A stretch of DNA of 64,000 bases from Pelargonium tetragonum. Lineage: Eukaryota > Streptophyta > Magnoliopsida > Geraniales > Geraniaceae. Of the stretch, positions 38,059 to 49,510 are shown piece by piece. The translations under genes and the position numbers were made by a program. Numbering within the stretch: position 1 is the stretch's first letter; each line of letters opens with the position of its first letter. The stretch covers positions 16,684 through 80,683 of the forward strand of contig JAYMTL010000093.1 of NCBI GenBank assembly GCA_036897445.1, written 5' to 3'. The notes under the pieces were generated by a model, which had not been told where the DNA came from, made no database searches, and was given only the letters and a program-made list of their open reading frames with translations.

Positions 38059-38486
38059 ATAGGGCGAACTTGAATATATTCATTTCGAAGCGCTCCTTGC
38101 CTACCAGATCAAAAACTTAAGCTTAAGGGAATTAGAGACTTACTTTGCTTTTGCTATCACAAAAGGAAACTAGATGAATCTCGGAATGCCTAAGTATTTT
38201 GGTGCCCATAAGTCGACAGGGTCTTATCTCACTTGGTAAAGAGCTCTTAGGCGTTGTTAAGGGTTTTCTATCTAAGTTCTTTCCATCTTTAAGGGATCCT
38301 TTTTTTCTAATCTATTATGGCAATCGCACCTATTAATCGTGGGGTTACTTAATAAAATTTCTTAGATAAAAAGAATTACTACGTTAAATAAAACGGGATA
38401 CTGTAAGGGGTAACCGCGATTCCGAATATACTTTACTTTTTGCGCATTCCGTTATAAATTTTATAGAAAAAAAGACCCTATATCCT

Positions 38487-38500
38487 TATATATATATATA
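38487..38500 (+). repeat. (TA)7 microsatellite
   Basis: Seven TA units. Shorter TA/AT runs occur at 42265-42274, 46078-46088 and 58433-58444. Confidence 0.75.
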
Positions 38501-41500
38501 TTATTTAAGTGTATTCCCAACCCGTTCTGAATCTCAAGCAGTTTTTTCATTAGTCCAAAAGAGGGGATTTCTATATCAAAATCAAAAAGTAAAAAATCTT
38601 TGCTAAACTGGTATAGGAGTTGTAATGGCAGAAGCTAAAACTTCCTACGATAAACCCAGTTTCGTGTCATGTTTTCTTAGGATATGTTTCATAACGGAAA
38701 TTCCTTAGCTCCCCCAATACTTCAAAGCCAGCAGCGGGTAAACTGGGGAAATACTAAAGAAAAGGGTTTTTAGAGAAATTTAAGGAGCTCTTTTATTACT
38801 TATTTAATTTAACGGGTGTTTTACAAAAATATATTCTAGATTCGTTTTTTACTGTCTCAAAAGAGCGCGCAGGCTTATTTCCAGCTAGAGGAAACTCAAC
38901 AGGGGTGTGTATTAAAATGACAACAAAACCAAGAAAGAGTACAAAGTAGTTGCAAGAATGTTAAATCAAGAGTAAGAGGATAGCAAGAAAGTTCTAAGAG
39001 ACTAAGTACTAAATAAATTATAAGGTATAAAATGCTTGTTTTATATTTTTGATATAAAAAAGATTTAATGACCTATACCAAAACAAGTTAAAAGTTGCTT
39101 GTTGTAAAAATCACCTAAGTAATATACTGCCCTAAAAGCATATTAAAAATCACAGATAGAGCCAAGCAAAAGGGAATCCCTTTAGAGAGAAACTTCTTCG
39201 TGGTTTTTCTAAAGTTCTCCTTAGTAAAATAGAGTCTGGTAGTTCTTGTTTCTTTATCCTTTCTGGAGTTAGAATCTAGCATAACCTATTTAATTCATTT
39301 GGATAATTTAGAAATCTGCCTATGATAGACTTTTCAGTCAAAGAAACTTTTTTTATTATAAAAAGAAGTTCGTCTGATAGCAAGGACCCCTATGCGCATA
39401 CCCCCGGGTTCTTTACTGTAACCTTTAGAAAGGCATTCTATCTTACTACTAGTTTAAAAGATTTAGACTCTTTTCTTAAAAGCAACCGCAAGACACTACG
39501 TTTATAAAGTTTTGGTTTGAACTCCGGGGAGTATTGAATCTCAATGAAACCTTTTGCTCTTCCTTGGAAAAAGAGGGATTCAGTCATCTTTAGAAATCTA
39601 ACGGGCATGGAGAAAGTGAGTTTACAACAAGCAGCACTCCCTTGTCTTGACACAGGGATTTACTGTTCCTTAAAGAAAGAAATTCTTTTTTGTATGCTTA
39701 TATTATAAAGAGTAGACGTCTTCCAATTAGCTCATACTCTAGACTAGAAGCAAGTTCCTAAACCTAAAGTAAAGTAATTTAACTAGGCAATACTTTACCC
39801 TTAACTCTTCTGAAATCTGAAATGGATACTCCAAAATTGTTGTATATAAAACTTACCCTGTATGGTGGTTAAAAGTAAAAAAAGAGGAGAAATATTGTTT
39901 AGAACTGGATAACCCTTTTAGGCTTTTTCTTTTAGAAAAGCTCTTATAATAGTGATTGTTAGTTAAAACTTCCCTACCTTGTACGGGCCTCGAAATAGAC
40001 CTCATTTTAAAGGAAAAGCCAAAGATCCTTTTGAGTATCCCTAATAGTCAGATAGTCAGAGGCAATATTCTCAAAAACAGTACCGAGCAACTTGGATTGT
40101 ATCTAAAAGTTGAAAGCGGTGTACAAAGATTTAATTTGGAGCACTATTTACTTACAGAAAAAGTAGTGTTTCCATGTTATAAAATTTAAGTCTTTAGCTG
40201 AAATAGACCCTTCCTAAATACTAAATGGGAAGATTTTTCTTATGATAACTAATTCTATTTACGGATATCCGGGTTTCCTTTTTGTTTAACAAAGGTCCTC
40301 GCGTTTTTAGTGGTAAAAGTATACTATAAAATTACAGATAATTAAGTTTTAGTTGAACTCCTCAGTATAGATTTGGAAATCACCGAGTTCACTACAGGTT
40401 AATAAAAAAAAAGCTTATAGTCTTAAATCTTTGAGGTCTCAGAATCCCCTATAAACAAAACTTAACAACTACGGCGCATTCACAAACTCGACAATTTATT
40501 TAGTAACCCGATTTCGTAAGCACCCTTTACAAATGTACAGGAACTTCCTCCAAAATCCAAACAGCATTGCTTAGTCTTACGAATGATATAAAACCCAAAA
40601 ACTTACTGAGCGAGCTTCTAAAAAGGCCCGTTAGAATTTTCTGTGCTCTTGTTAACAGCAGGGATAATAAGCTACACCGCTACAATTGGTCCGTCCATAC
40701 TTCTAGGGGTTAGGCTGAAAATTCTAAATATTATAAAGATCTAAAGCTGAAACAAACTGTATCCATAAAAGGACTTTATGGCTTTTTACGAAAGCTCTGC
40801 TATTAAGTCAATTTTCTATTGCAAGGTGCAAACCCTTATGTCCTTAAGTTGTAGAGATATTGCAAGCCTTCTCGGAATAGAAGTCCCAAACTTCCCGCAG
40901 AATCTTTAGAAGCAGAACAAAAAAAGGAAATTCTGTATCCCCTGGCTCAAAGATTGCTAATTTGGAATAACAATGCCTAAAAACCCTTCCAAAGGCCCGT
41001 ACCTTGTTTGTTTTATTGCTAAAAAGGAAGTGATATAAACAGCTGGGAGTTATAGCAATTAAGGGTTGGGTAGTTTCAAGTTTTTGCCCATTTAGAGAGT
41101 GCTATAGACCAGAAGCCCATTATAAAAGTATACGCCTGTCCGTAGTAGAGTCTTAGGCCTTGTAAAATTTAGAGAAGGCTAAATTCTCCTGCGGATACAG
41201 GAATCCTTGATTAAGTCTTTGCTCGGGTTAATAAGGATTCAGACAATAAAGATTTTTGCTACCCCATTTCTAGTCTAGGTTTCTAAGATAGATAACTGGT
41301 AAACTTTGAAAGAAAGGCCCCCTCAATAGAAGGAAATTCTTTGGTCTAAATTTACGAGACCTCGGGATTACCCCCTTTTATTAATGCTTTTGTTGATAAA
41401 AGTAATACGATAAAGATAGAGGTAACGCTGTATTCCTTTTTAGCAGAGTTTTTATTGCCGGAAAGTAAGGAAATAACACGAGTATAAATTCAAATTTGGG

Positions 41501-42219
41501 TAATTCTTAATTGTCAACACTTGTTAGTTTCAATTTTCTTGCTGATAGTTCTGAAAAACCTAACTGATTAAAGAAACACTCCTGAGTAGTTATTTTAGAG
41601 CTTGGCTATGATAAAGGATACCTATTAAAACCTGTGTCTACCCCTGTGGACTAGGAACATGTAATCTTCTCTGTTACGTAAGCATTACCACTATACAAGC
41701 CAAGAGCTCATAAGTGAGTAAAAAGAATACTAGTTAATTAAGTGCTCACTGGAGCTGCAAATTCCTGGTCAGAAAAGGAAACTCTTATATTATATCTAAA
41801 GCATATTTTTGTTGCATTCTATTTTCTCTTTAAAGCCCTGTCACAATGGATCAAAAATCTAAAAGCTTTTGCTAAGTTTTTCCTTGCGGGGTTAGTTGGT
41901 AGTAAAATAGACTTAAATAAAAATTTGTTAAAACCTTATATAGGTAACCCTAAGAGCAGAAATGTTGTCATTGAGAGTTCCTCTTCATTAGGGTTTCGCC
42001 TAGAAAAAGTACAAGATATGAAGGAAGAGACGCGCTTAATTAAAAGGTATTGCCGCAAATATATAGGATACCTCGCTTCACCTCTTATAAAGATTTTTTT
42101 GATAAAGAAGCCCTTCCTTGCTTGCTCATTACGCTTTGGCTACCCATTTTAAACTTCTTGTTTTAATTGTTGGAAAATAAAATTAGGTGTGTTTTATATA
42201 AAAGCTAGGACTCCTATTT

Positions 42220-42237
42220 CCCGCATTTTTAGGCGGG
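42220..42237. repeat. 5-bp GC hairpin
   Basis: CCCGC (42220-42224) pairs with GCGGG (42233-42237) around the loop ATTTTTAG. All five pairs are G-C, unusual here. The T-run sits in the loop, so this is not a terminator. Confidence 0.5.
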
Positions 42238-44150
42238 CACCCACCTGCTCTTGAATTTTTGTAAATATATATATAGCAAAGACTTTTAAGTTTACTTAGT
42301 TTTTAGGACTCCCAAATTATCCCTTTCTAATCTTGTGTTAAATTCCCCGAGTAAAAGGAAGGGGTTTTTTACTAATACTAGAGTAAGGAATGTAGCAAAA
42401 TAAGCCCTATTTTATACTATAAGGTTCGAGTGCAGAACTACTAACAAGGTAAACCCTGGTTAAAGAGAGACTTTTTTAAGAGTTTCCTTTATAGGGAGTA
42501 TTACTCATTTAGGATACCAACTACCCCCTTTGTCGTTGTTTCAACGTAAGAAATGGAATTGTCTAGGAGGTGCTCTAATTGTGTTTAGTTGCTTAGTCGA
42601 GTGAAACTCCCTTAAATGGGGTCCTTTCGAAGAGAGTAGGATTTTAAATTCAATTTAATAAATTCTGATAAAAGTTAAGTAAAGATGACTCGAGATTAAG
42701 GCTTCTGGGTTCTGGCAAAAAGCTAATTAGGAAGGGTTGTACTCTTATTATTAAGTGTCATGCTAAGGATAATTTCCTAAGTTCTAGAGCTCTTGGTGGG
42801 TTTCCTGGTATTTTGACTCTAAGATACGGAATTCTAGCTTTATCTAAAATACCTTTTCGGATTTAGGTCTTGCCCGGATCCTTTTAAAATAGGGGAGCTC
42901 TAGTCCCACGCACCCAAAAAGGGGAACCTCTTAGGCTTTCGTTTTTCTTAGGTAACCCGATATTTTTCATTTTTGTAGAGACAGCTCGACTATCCTACCT
43001 CTATACAGGGCACGGGTATTCATTTTAATGGTTATTTAAAGCACTTCCCTTAAAATAAATTACGTACTGCAAAAGTATGCCGTAGAGAAAGGTTTAAGGC
43101 TAAATAGGGGGCGTTCTCCTACCCATTACGGAATCCTCGGGAAAAACCAGGATCAAAAGAGCTGAGAATTGTCTTTTAATGACGTTTACACAAAGGTTAT
43201 AGTAAAGGAGATACCCAAAAATTCACTATCTCTAAAAGGGGGTGTATCCTAAAAGAGTCTATTTTATAATTAATACTATCTTTCTCTTAGCCGGGCCTCC
43301 GACACATAAATGAAGATAAAATTCTATAACTCTAGTACTCTAGTATAAGTAGATCAGATTAGTAACTTTTAGAGCCTCCCCCTTAATTACATTACCTTTT
43401 GCGTTTTAAGAAGTTAAGCTGCTTTTTAAAGAGACTACAAACCCCAGGTCTACCAGAATGTAAGAGAGAAGCTAATACTCAAAAAGGAATCCGATAGAGT
43501 CCCTAATAAAATAGAGTTTAGACCGTTAGATTTCCAAATGCCTTAAAAACTAGCAGTAATGGTAACCCAACGCTCGTGTACCTGAGACTAAGGAGGACCT
43601 TAGAATAGAATCGAGGTAAGCACCCATTAAGTTTAAGTGCTATTCCCAAGAGCAATTAAGTAAGCTAAGATCTTTATATGTATTTCAACTATTTTAGGTC
43701 CCATTTTTTGAGTGTAAACCTAAAAAATTTGTTTTAAGTTGGGTAACTTAGCTCAGAAAATAAAGGGCTCCTGCATTAACAAAAGCAGAATATAGGAAAG
43801 ATAGCTAGTAAGTTAAACTTTATGTCCAGAATAAAGGATTAGGAATGCATTACTTTGTACTAAGAGCTAGCCTTATTTAAATTTATATAACTGCGAATGA
43901 TCTAATGGGTTTAAAAAGCCCCGAGAGTCTCTTAATTAGGACTTTTATATCTCAAGAGTTTAAGACTTCTTAAGTTATTAATCTCTAAGCTGGGATTATA
44001 AAAAAGAAAAGAGCAGTTAGAGACCTAACACAAGAGTTCAAAGGTTTATCTAATTTGTGCTTAAAGAAGGGGGGTACTTTTAGCACCTTAAAATGTGAAG
44101 CGTTCATAACCCCAACCAGGTAACCTCTTAACAAATATTACTTAAAGGAC

Positions 44151-44201
44151 CCGTCAAAAAGCTTTAAATTTCGTCTGTTTTTAGCTATATTATTTTGACG
44201 G
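44151..44201. repeat. 9-bp inverted repeat, 33-nt loop
   Basis: CCGTCAAAA (44151-44159) is matched exactly by TTTTGACGG (44193-44201). The loop is wide and AT-rich with no obvious inner stem. The arms include CG-containing words that are rare here. Confidence 0.6.
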
Positions 44202-44387
44202 ATACCCTATTCACGAAGGATTCTCCTAGGAAAAAGGAAGGGTAATAGTAATACTAAAGATTAGATAGAAGTATCTCTCATGACACAAGTAACTTCTTTT
44301 CTTTGTAGAAGTATTTCATATACCTTTCTGTAACGGAGTAATCTCGGTGTAATTCGATTTGCGTGACTTTATAACTAATCAGATTTT

Positions 44388-44409
44388 TGTAGCTTGAACA
44401 GGAGCTACA
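44388..44409. repeat. 7-bp hairpin
   Basis: TGTAGCT (44388-44394) pairs exactly with AGCTACA (44403-44409) around the 8-nt loop TGAACAGG. Confidence 0.6.
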
Positions 44410-45569
44410 CGTAAGACTGAATTGTAAAACATATGAATGCGTGGCTTTTCATTCTAGAAAGCGGGTTTTCCTTTCTAAATTAAGTTTTTATTATCGAAAA
44501 GTGTAGAACAAAATCAAAACTTGCCAGGCCGGCATACCCTTTCTCTTTTCTAAAGCAGTTTTTATAGGACTCTCTGAAAAATGAAGCATTAACGAATCGC
44601 CTATACTTTACTCATTTAAGATTAAAGGGTTTGTGCTAGGAAAACTTGTGACCTAGATTTTGCCTTTGTAGTACCGAAAACCTATAAACTTGGAGAAATA
44701 AAGACTCCTAATCAAAGAGACTTAGGACTCGTCTTAACTAGTAGAAAATTTTAAGAAAGGTCCTTTTAGAATAGGCGTATAATATAGAAAAAGTAAACTT
44801 AGTGGCTTATAGCATCTCAGGCTCCTCGTGGGGCACTCTTTATTTTTCGGTATTTCAATTTGTGACAAAAACAACAAACACCAAGTCCTGTTTAGTAGCT
44901 AAAAAAACAAGCGTATTCCGTATTTTTGTTCTAGGAAGCTCTGTTACTTGTATATTACACGAGATAGATACCCTTAATAGCATTCATTGCTAAAAAGTTT
45001 ATCAACCTATTACTTGTTTCAGTGTTTTTTTATCTTCCCCTATACTTTTTAAAGTAAGCCCTTATGCTCTTTATTGAAAGGGGAGTCCCCGCGCCCCTAT
45101 ATGACATTTTGACACACTATCCTTTGTATGCTACAAATTACCGAGCCTCCTCTTCTGGACAAAATTACCTGACAGGGATTTCTTTCTAACCTTTTTTCTT
45201 GAAGGTCCACGCGGCTGTGCCGTAGTTTTACACTAGATTACAGGGCCCAACCAAAAATTTTAACTCTTCTGCTTTAACAAAAAAAGGGGCTTTCATTTGC
45301 TTGCATGTTCCTACCTCCTAGTTAACCAGGAGCAGATCTAGGAAAGAAATTGGTAAAAAGGGGCCCTGGCCATAGATCTAAACTAAGCCGATTTAGGGGG
45401 TTTAGGTATAGCCCAGAAGAGTAAGACTCATAAGAAAGAAGGTGTATAGCTCATAGAATACCCAGAATACCCATAAGAAAGGTAGAAGTATAGCTTTTTT
45501 GGCCTTTATTAAAAGGGAGTTCTTTAAGTTTACTAAGTTTAGCATGGGAGTCTCTGCAACTGGGTTACG

Positions 45570-45594
45570 TCCTAGCTCCTCTAACAATTCAGAA
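45570..45594 (+). repeat. 25-nt dispersed repeat, copy 2 (partner 9528-9552)
   Basis: Matches the partner at 22 of 25 positions, gap-free. It lies at the left border of a texture block. Confidence 0.6.
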
Positions 45595-45884
45595 ATTAAT
45601 TAAAAACTTTCTGTTTCCGGATTAAAGTCAATATATAGAGCAAAAGAGTGAGACTTGTTTGCTTCTAATCCAAGAACTTAATGTATATATGTGTGAGTTT
45701 CCTTATACTATTTCGAATGAATAATGAGAACAAAGGAAGTTTTCAAAGGTAAAAGGTACAAAAAAACATCTTATGAGGTACCTAATTGGGCAATAAAAAA
45801 CCTTTTAGATAATAACTTTTAACCTTTTTTCGAATTAAGAAAATCTTTTTAAAGTAAGAGGGGGTAAACTGTACAGGTCTTTTT

Positions 45885-45954
45885 AGCTGCTCAGGATAAC
45901 ACGTTTCTAACTAAACCTAAATTCTTTTATAATATTTGATTGATAGAGGATTCT
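45885..45954 (+). repeat. two-element diverged repeat, copy 1 (partner 46952-47035)
   Basis: It begins with AGCTGCTCAGGATAACA (45885-45901), matching 46952-46968 at 16 of 17 positions, and ends with TAGAGGATTCT (45944-45954), identical to 47025-47035. The material between differs in sequence and by 14 bp in length. Two conserved ends around a variable middle is an unusual arrangement. Confidence 0.55.
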
Positions 45955-46951
45955 GAACCTGGGTAGTAAAGACAGGAAAGTAGAGGGCTTAAGCTTCTAA
46001 AATGACTAAATGAGTTATTAAAGAGAATGAGTCGATTAATTCTCGTAAGGATTGCGCGGATTCTTAAGGAGCAACTCATATATATATAAGATTAATAAGA
46101 GAGAATTCGAATACAAGAATAAGACTAGGCGCCAAAAAACTTTAACATCCTATTTTTTCTAATTTGAGACATAGCTTGATATTTCTACTTCTTTCTTTTA
46201 AGAGACTTCCCTGTCTAGGAGGGGTCCGTTCCTAGAGAAGAAATTTGCGCCAAGGATTTCGTTAACGGGATCTTAGTTTTTTAGTTAAAGCGGTTGATTA
46301 GATAGTAATCCATGCCTTTTGATCCAAGCACAGCAAACACTCATGAGAACTTAAGGAACCAACAAGACTCAAACTCAAGACTTATAGGACTTTAAAAGGG
46401 ATACTAATGGAAGAGCGGATATTAGCTTTTGAAAGAAAATAGAATAGTAAAATCCTTGGAATAAGAAAAGTTAGTTAAGGACATGTTTCGAAAAGAACGT
46501 TTTCAAGTAATCGAGCATTCCTGTAAAGTTCTAATCGAATATGGCTACTATAGCTACTCAAAATTTTTAATCCAGTGATATAGATACATACAAAAAAGAG
46601 GAGTATTCCTTATTAATAAGAATAGAACAACTCTGCTCTAACTTTTATTATACCTATACTAAAAAAATTCTACCAGGTCCTACCTATTACTCTATAATTA
46701 ATAAGATTTATAGTAAGAAGCGTAATAAGACCCAAAATAAGAAGACTCCTATCAAGACTAAGAGGGCTATCAAGATGCCGGCAGATAGAGATTAGAGGGG
46801 AGGTAATTCTTTTCTTATTTCATTCAAAGAAAGGTTTCCAGTTTCCGGATTCTAATAAGTAGGATAGGTAAAGGCACCAGAATTATAAGTAAGAGTTGGA
46901 AGGTTTTTAGACATTTAATAAGGTAAAGGAGAGTCCATTCAGTCATTTTTC

Positions 46952-47035
46952 AGCTCCTCAGGATAACAAGAGAATTTCTATAATTAAGTAAAACTCACGG
47001 AGGCTTCATTTGAATTTTTGCTTTTAGAGGATTCT
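46952..47035 (+). repeat. two-element diverged repeat, copy 2 (partner 45885-45954)
   Basis: Carries AGCTCCTCAGGATAACA at its left end and TAGAGGATTCT at its right end, in the same orientation as copy 1 about 1.07 kb upstream. GGATAACA recalls the LSU rRNA word GGATAACAGGCTGATC, but the highly conserved continuation is absent in both copies. Confidence 0.55.
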
Positions 47036-47697
47036 AATAAAAGGGTATATAGAGATTTCTTAGTTTGATTTATTAGTCTTACTTCAGAGTGCTTTGGAAT
47101 TAGAACCCGTTTCTTGCTGGGTTTCAAACTACTAAGAGATATGGCTGTATAAGACGAAAGTTCTAGATATTAAGCAAAGGTATTAAGATCGGTAGTACAA
47201 AAAGAGGTATAGCCCTAAGAAAGATAAGAAAAAGGGGGGTACATTAAGAAGTCGATAGAAGTATGAAAGTAAGTAGAAAAGGTTTTTGTAAAAGGATTTC
47301 GTGTACAAGGTATATTTTTTATAAGGGGAAAGGTTAAGAAAGATCCTTGTATTGTGTTTATACTCTGCAAACCCTTGGAATATTGAAAAAGAAATATCGA
47401 ATATTATCTTTTAAGAAAAGTTTAAGGGAATTGCTAAGAACTCAGGCGGTTCTAGAACTTCTTAGTCAAGGCAAAGAAATACAAGGGTTTTATGTTCTGT
47501 TTGTTTTAGAGTATCCCGGGGCTAATGGGTTTTTAAGCCAAAAGGTTTTCGTTTCTGCGAGACTTTTAGTAATGAAAAGTTTTCAATCTAAGAAACTTCG
47601 GTAGTCTTAAGTCTTGGAGATATTCCGCTGAGTGAGATAGAAAGCTTATTAAACGGGTTTGACAAGTATTATGATCTGATTTTAGAGAGCCGTGGGT

Positions 47698-47716
47698 GAG
47701 CTCTACAAGGTATACC
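47698..47716 (+). repeat. recurring GAGCTCTACAAGG word joined to GGTATACC
   Basis: GAGCTCTACAAGG (47698-47710) is identical to 29352-29364. Here it overlaps the palindrome GGTATACC (47709-47716). A shorter form, GAGCTCTAC, occurs at 16684-16692. Confidence 0.4.
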
Positions 47717-47999
47717 ATTCCTGCTGTTCGTTCCTGATTCCGGTTTATAAAGATAGCCGCGGTTCAAGTCCTAAAATAGACATAGCAAAAAAGCTTGAAA
47801 TTGGTAACGAGTTTCCGTCGACTAAAAAAAAGCCAATTACCTCCTATCTTCTCTGAAGCAGTGCCCGGAGTTCTATTCATTTTAACTGAGTAAGGTTTAG
47901 TATTTCAATCAAGAAGCTGCGCGTGAGCTCACGGGTTAAAAAATAGGTCTATAAAACAGTGGCCTCTGCTGTTGTAGAAAGTGTCTCTTCGAGTTTCTT

Positions 48000-48048
48000 A
48001 GAAAAAAGGGCCGGAACTTGAACCAGTTACCAAGATTCCCTTTTTTCT
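48000..48048. repeat. 11-bp hairpin, strongest in window
   Basis: AGAAAAAAGGG (48000-48010) pairs without mismatch to CCCTTTTTTCT (48038-48048) across a 27-nt loop. The loop can form a further short stem (ACT with AGT, flanked by GG and CC). An alternative pairing exists: CTTAGAAA (47997-48004) with TTTCTAAG (48051-48058). Two competing stems sharing one arm is the layout of a switchable structure or of overlapping inverted repeats; which applies is unknown. Confidence 0.75.
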
Positions 48049-49492
48049 TGTTTCTAAGTGCTTTTTGCACTGTTGGAGCCCGTTAGGTAGGATTTTGAGC
48101 ACTCTCTGTAATTTCTTTTATTATACTCATATAGCATAACGATTACAACACCTAGGTTAAGTTTTCTTCTATCTGTTTGAAAAAGACTTAGTTATTAATA
48201 GTAAACAAGTTTCTTTTTAAGCCAAGGGATTCCCGGTATCAGTCTCTGGAGCTGGACGCGGGTAACAGGAAGAATTTATCTAAAACTTGCTTCTTATATA
48301 CGAACTGAATCTGAATCGGGTTTATGTTACTACAACTAGAAGGGCCCCTTCAACTCGCGTTTAGAGAATACTCTGCGGGCAACTGGGTAGCAAAATAGAA
48401 TCCACGCGACTTCCTAGAAATTCTGTTTTGTGTCTCTTTTCGAGCTGTAGCCGACTAAAGCTTATACCTATTTTATAGGAAAACTCGGCCCTACGATAAA
48501 CAATGAAAGAATAAACGCTCTATGAAATCCGACTGTGCCACTGCTTTAAAAGTAACGGAGTTTCAGGGGATACAGGGCAAGCTTGGGTTCTGAGTCCCCT
48601 TTCTTTATATAGGACACACACTTGCAGTCTCTTTTTGTAGTAAACTTTTTCGTAAAATTAAAAACAAGAAAGATAAAGCAAGGGTTTTGGCTGCTGAATA
48701 AACTAAGAACTAAAGTTTCGAGAGATTCTTTCCTAAGTACGCAAAGAATAAAAAGAATAAGAGGAAGGTTTCAAAGGCTTAAGCAGTACGGGGCTCCTTA
48801 ACTTTTTTACTGGAGTGTAAAGTCCTTTTTATAGTATCGATAATCCAGGGGTTTTCGACTTTGCAAATTAAACTCTTCAGAGAAACAAGAGAGGCTTTTA
48901 TACAAGGTATACTACTTCGCCCCTTAAACTAGGTGTTAACAAGGGGGTAGGGCGAATCTAAGAGTATAAAAGCGGGATTCTAATTAGGAATAGCGCTTAT
49001 AAAGAGGAGTGAAAATGAATAGGACTCGGCCCCTCCTTAGAGCAGAGTTCCCTTTTAAATCTAAAACGAGAGCTTACCAAGGGATATTTGGACAAGTCTC
49101 AGCAAGAAATTCAAAGTAGCATAACTTCCCTGGCTAATTTGTAAGAAAAGACCCATAAGAATCTTAAGAATCTTTGGTATACCCGATTCAATCTTAGTTT
49201 TGTAAAGAAAATAGGTAGTAGGTGCCGAACATAAAATAGAAAAGAACCTTCCTTTTTAAAAGGAGCTCCCCGGTCCTTCCGAGTTACTAGAAGAGTCTCC
49301 TTTAAAATGTTTAGACTAAGCCCATGGATTCTGGGCCGGGTAGAGATTTTGCTGAGTAAGCTATTCATGAAAACCGCAGGTTTTAAATGACTCAGAGCTT
49401 TACCTGTTTGATCCAATGCGGGAACCCGAAAGGAAGTAATAGTTTAAATAAAACAAGGAGTACTATAAAAAACCCAATACCCGGGGTTTCTT

Positions 49493-49510
49493 CTAGGAGC
49501 CTTTTCCTAG
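49493..49510. repeat. 6-bp hairpin CTAGGA/TCCTAG
   Basis: CTAGGA (49493-49498) pairs with TCCTAG (49505-49510) around GCCTTT. The same stem with a different loop recurs at 61942-61963. Confidence 0.55.

Larger units (their letters stand above)
31801..45580. other. long non-coding background
   Basis: No gene recognised in 13.8 kb. It includes the longest open frame in the window (41742-42152, 136 codons, non-ATG start), which is lysine- and leucine-rich with one hydrophobic patch and no known domain, and fits chance. Structural items are palindromes and hairpins at 31807, 32377, 34207, 42220, 44151 and 44388, C7 and TA7 tracts, and a 14-bp-period pyrimidine duplication at 38035. Confidence 0.55.
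45581..47060. other. non-coding block with internal repeat pair
   Basis: No gene recognised. Texture leans towards the AGAAT/TAAGA-rich type. It contains an internal diverged repeat (45885-45954 and 46952-47035) and an AT run at 46078-46088. The word AAGAAGCGTAATA at 46715 resembles part of the LSU GTPase-centre segment, but the conserved loop upstream is missing. Confidence 0.4.

Noticed and set aside
38471-38486. AAAGACCCTAT, resembling an LSU domain V word
   Set aside because: It runs straight into a TA microsatellite instead of the conserved continuation.
40907-40920. TTAGAAGCAG, resembling the LSU GTPase-centre loop
   Set aside because: No flanking stem and no following GCGTAATAGCTCAC; ten bases are expected by chance at this search scale.
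41742-42152. 136-codon open frame, plus strand
   Set aside because: Longest in the window, but about the length expected by chance at this GC. Non-ATG start, lysine- and leucine-rich product, no recognised domain.
47754-47772. AGCCGCGGTTCAAGTCC, resembling both the SSU 530 loop and a tRNA T-loop
   Set aside because: Only eight to nine bases agree with either; the conserved continuation (GGTAATAC) is missing and the T stem does not pair.
48000-48048. Rho-independent terminator
   Set aside because: The T-run is part of the paired arm, not a single-stranded tail after a GC-rich stem, and there is no gene upstream.
49111-49416. 101-codon minus-strand open frame
   Set aside because: Basic, low-complexity product with no family resemblance; frames of this size are expected several times by chance.
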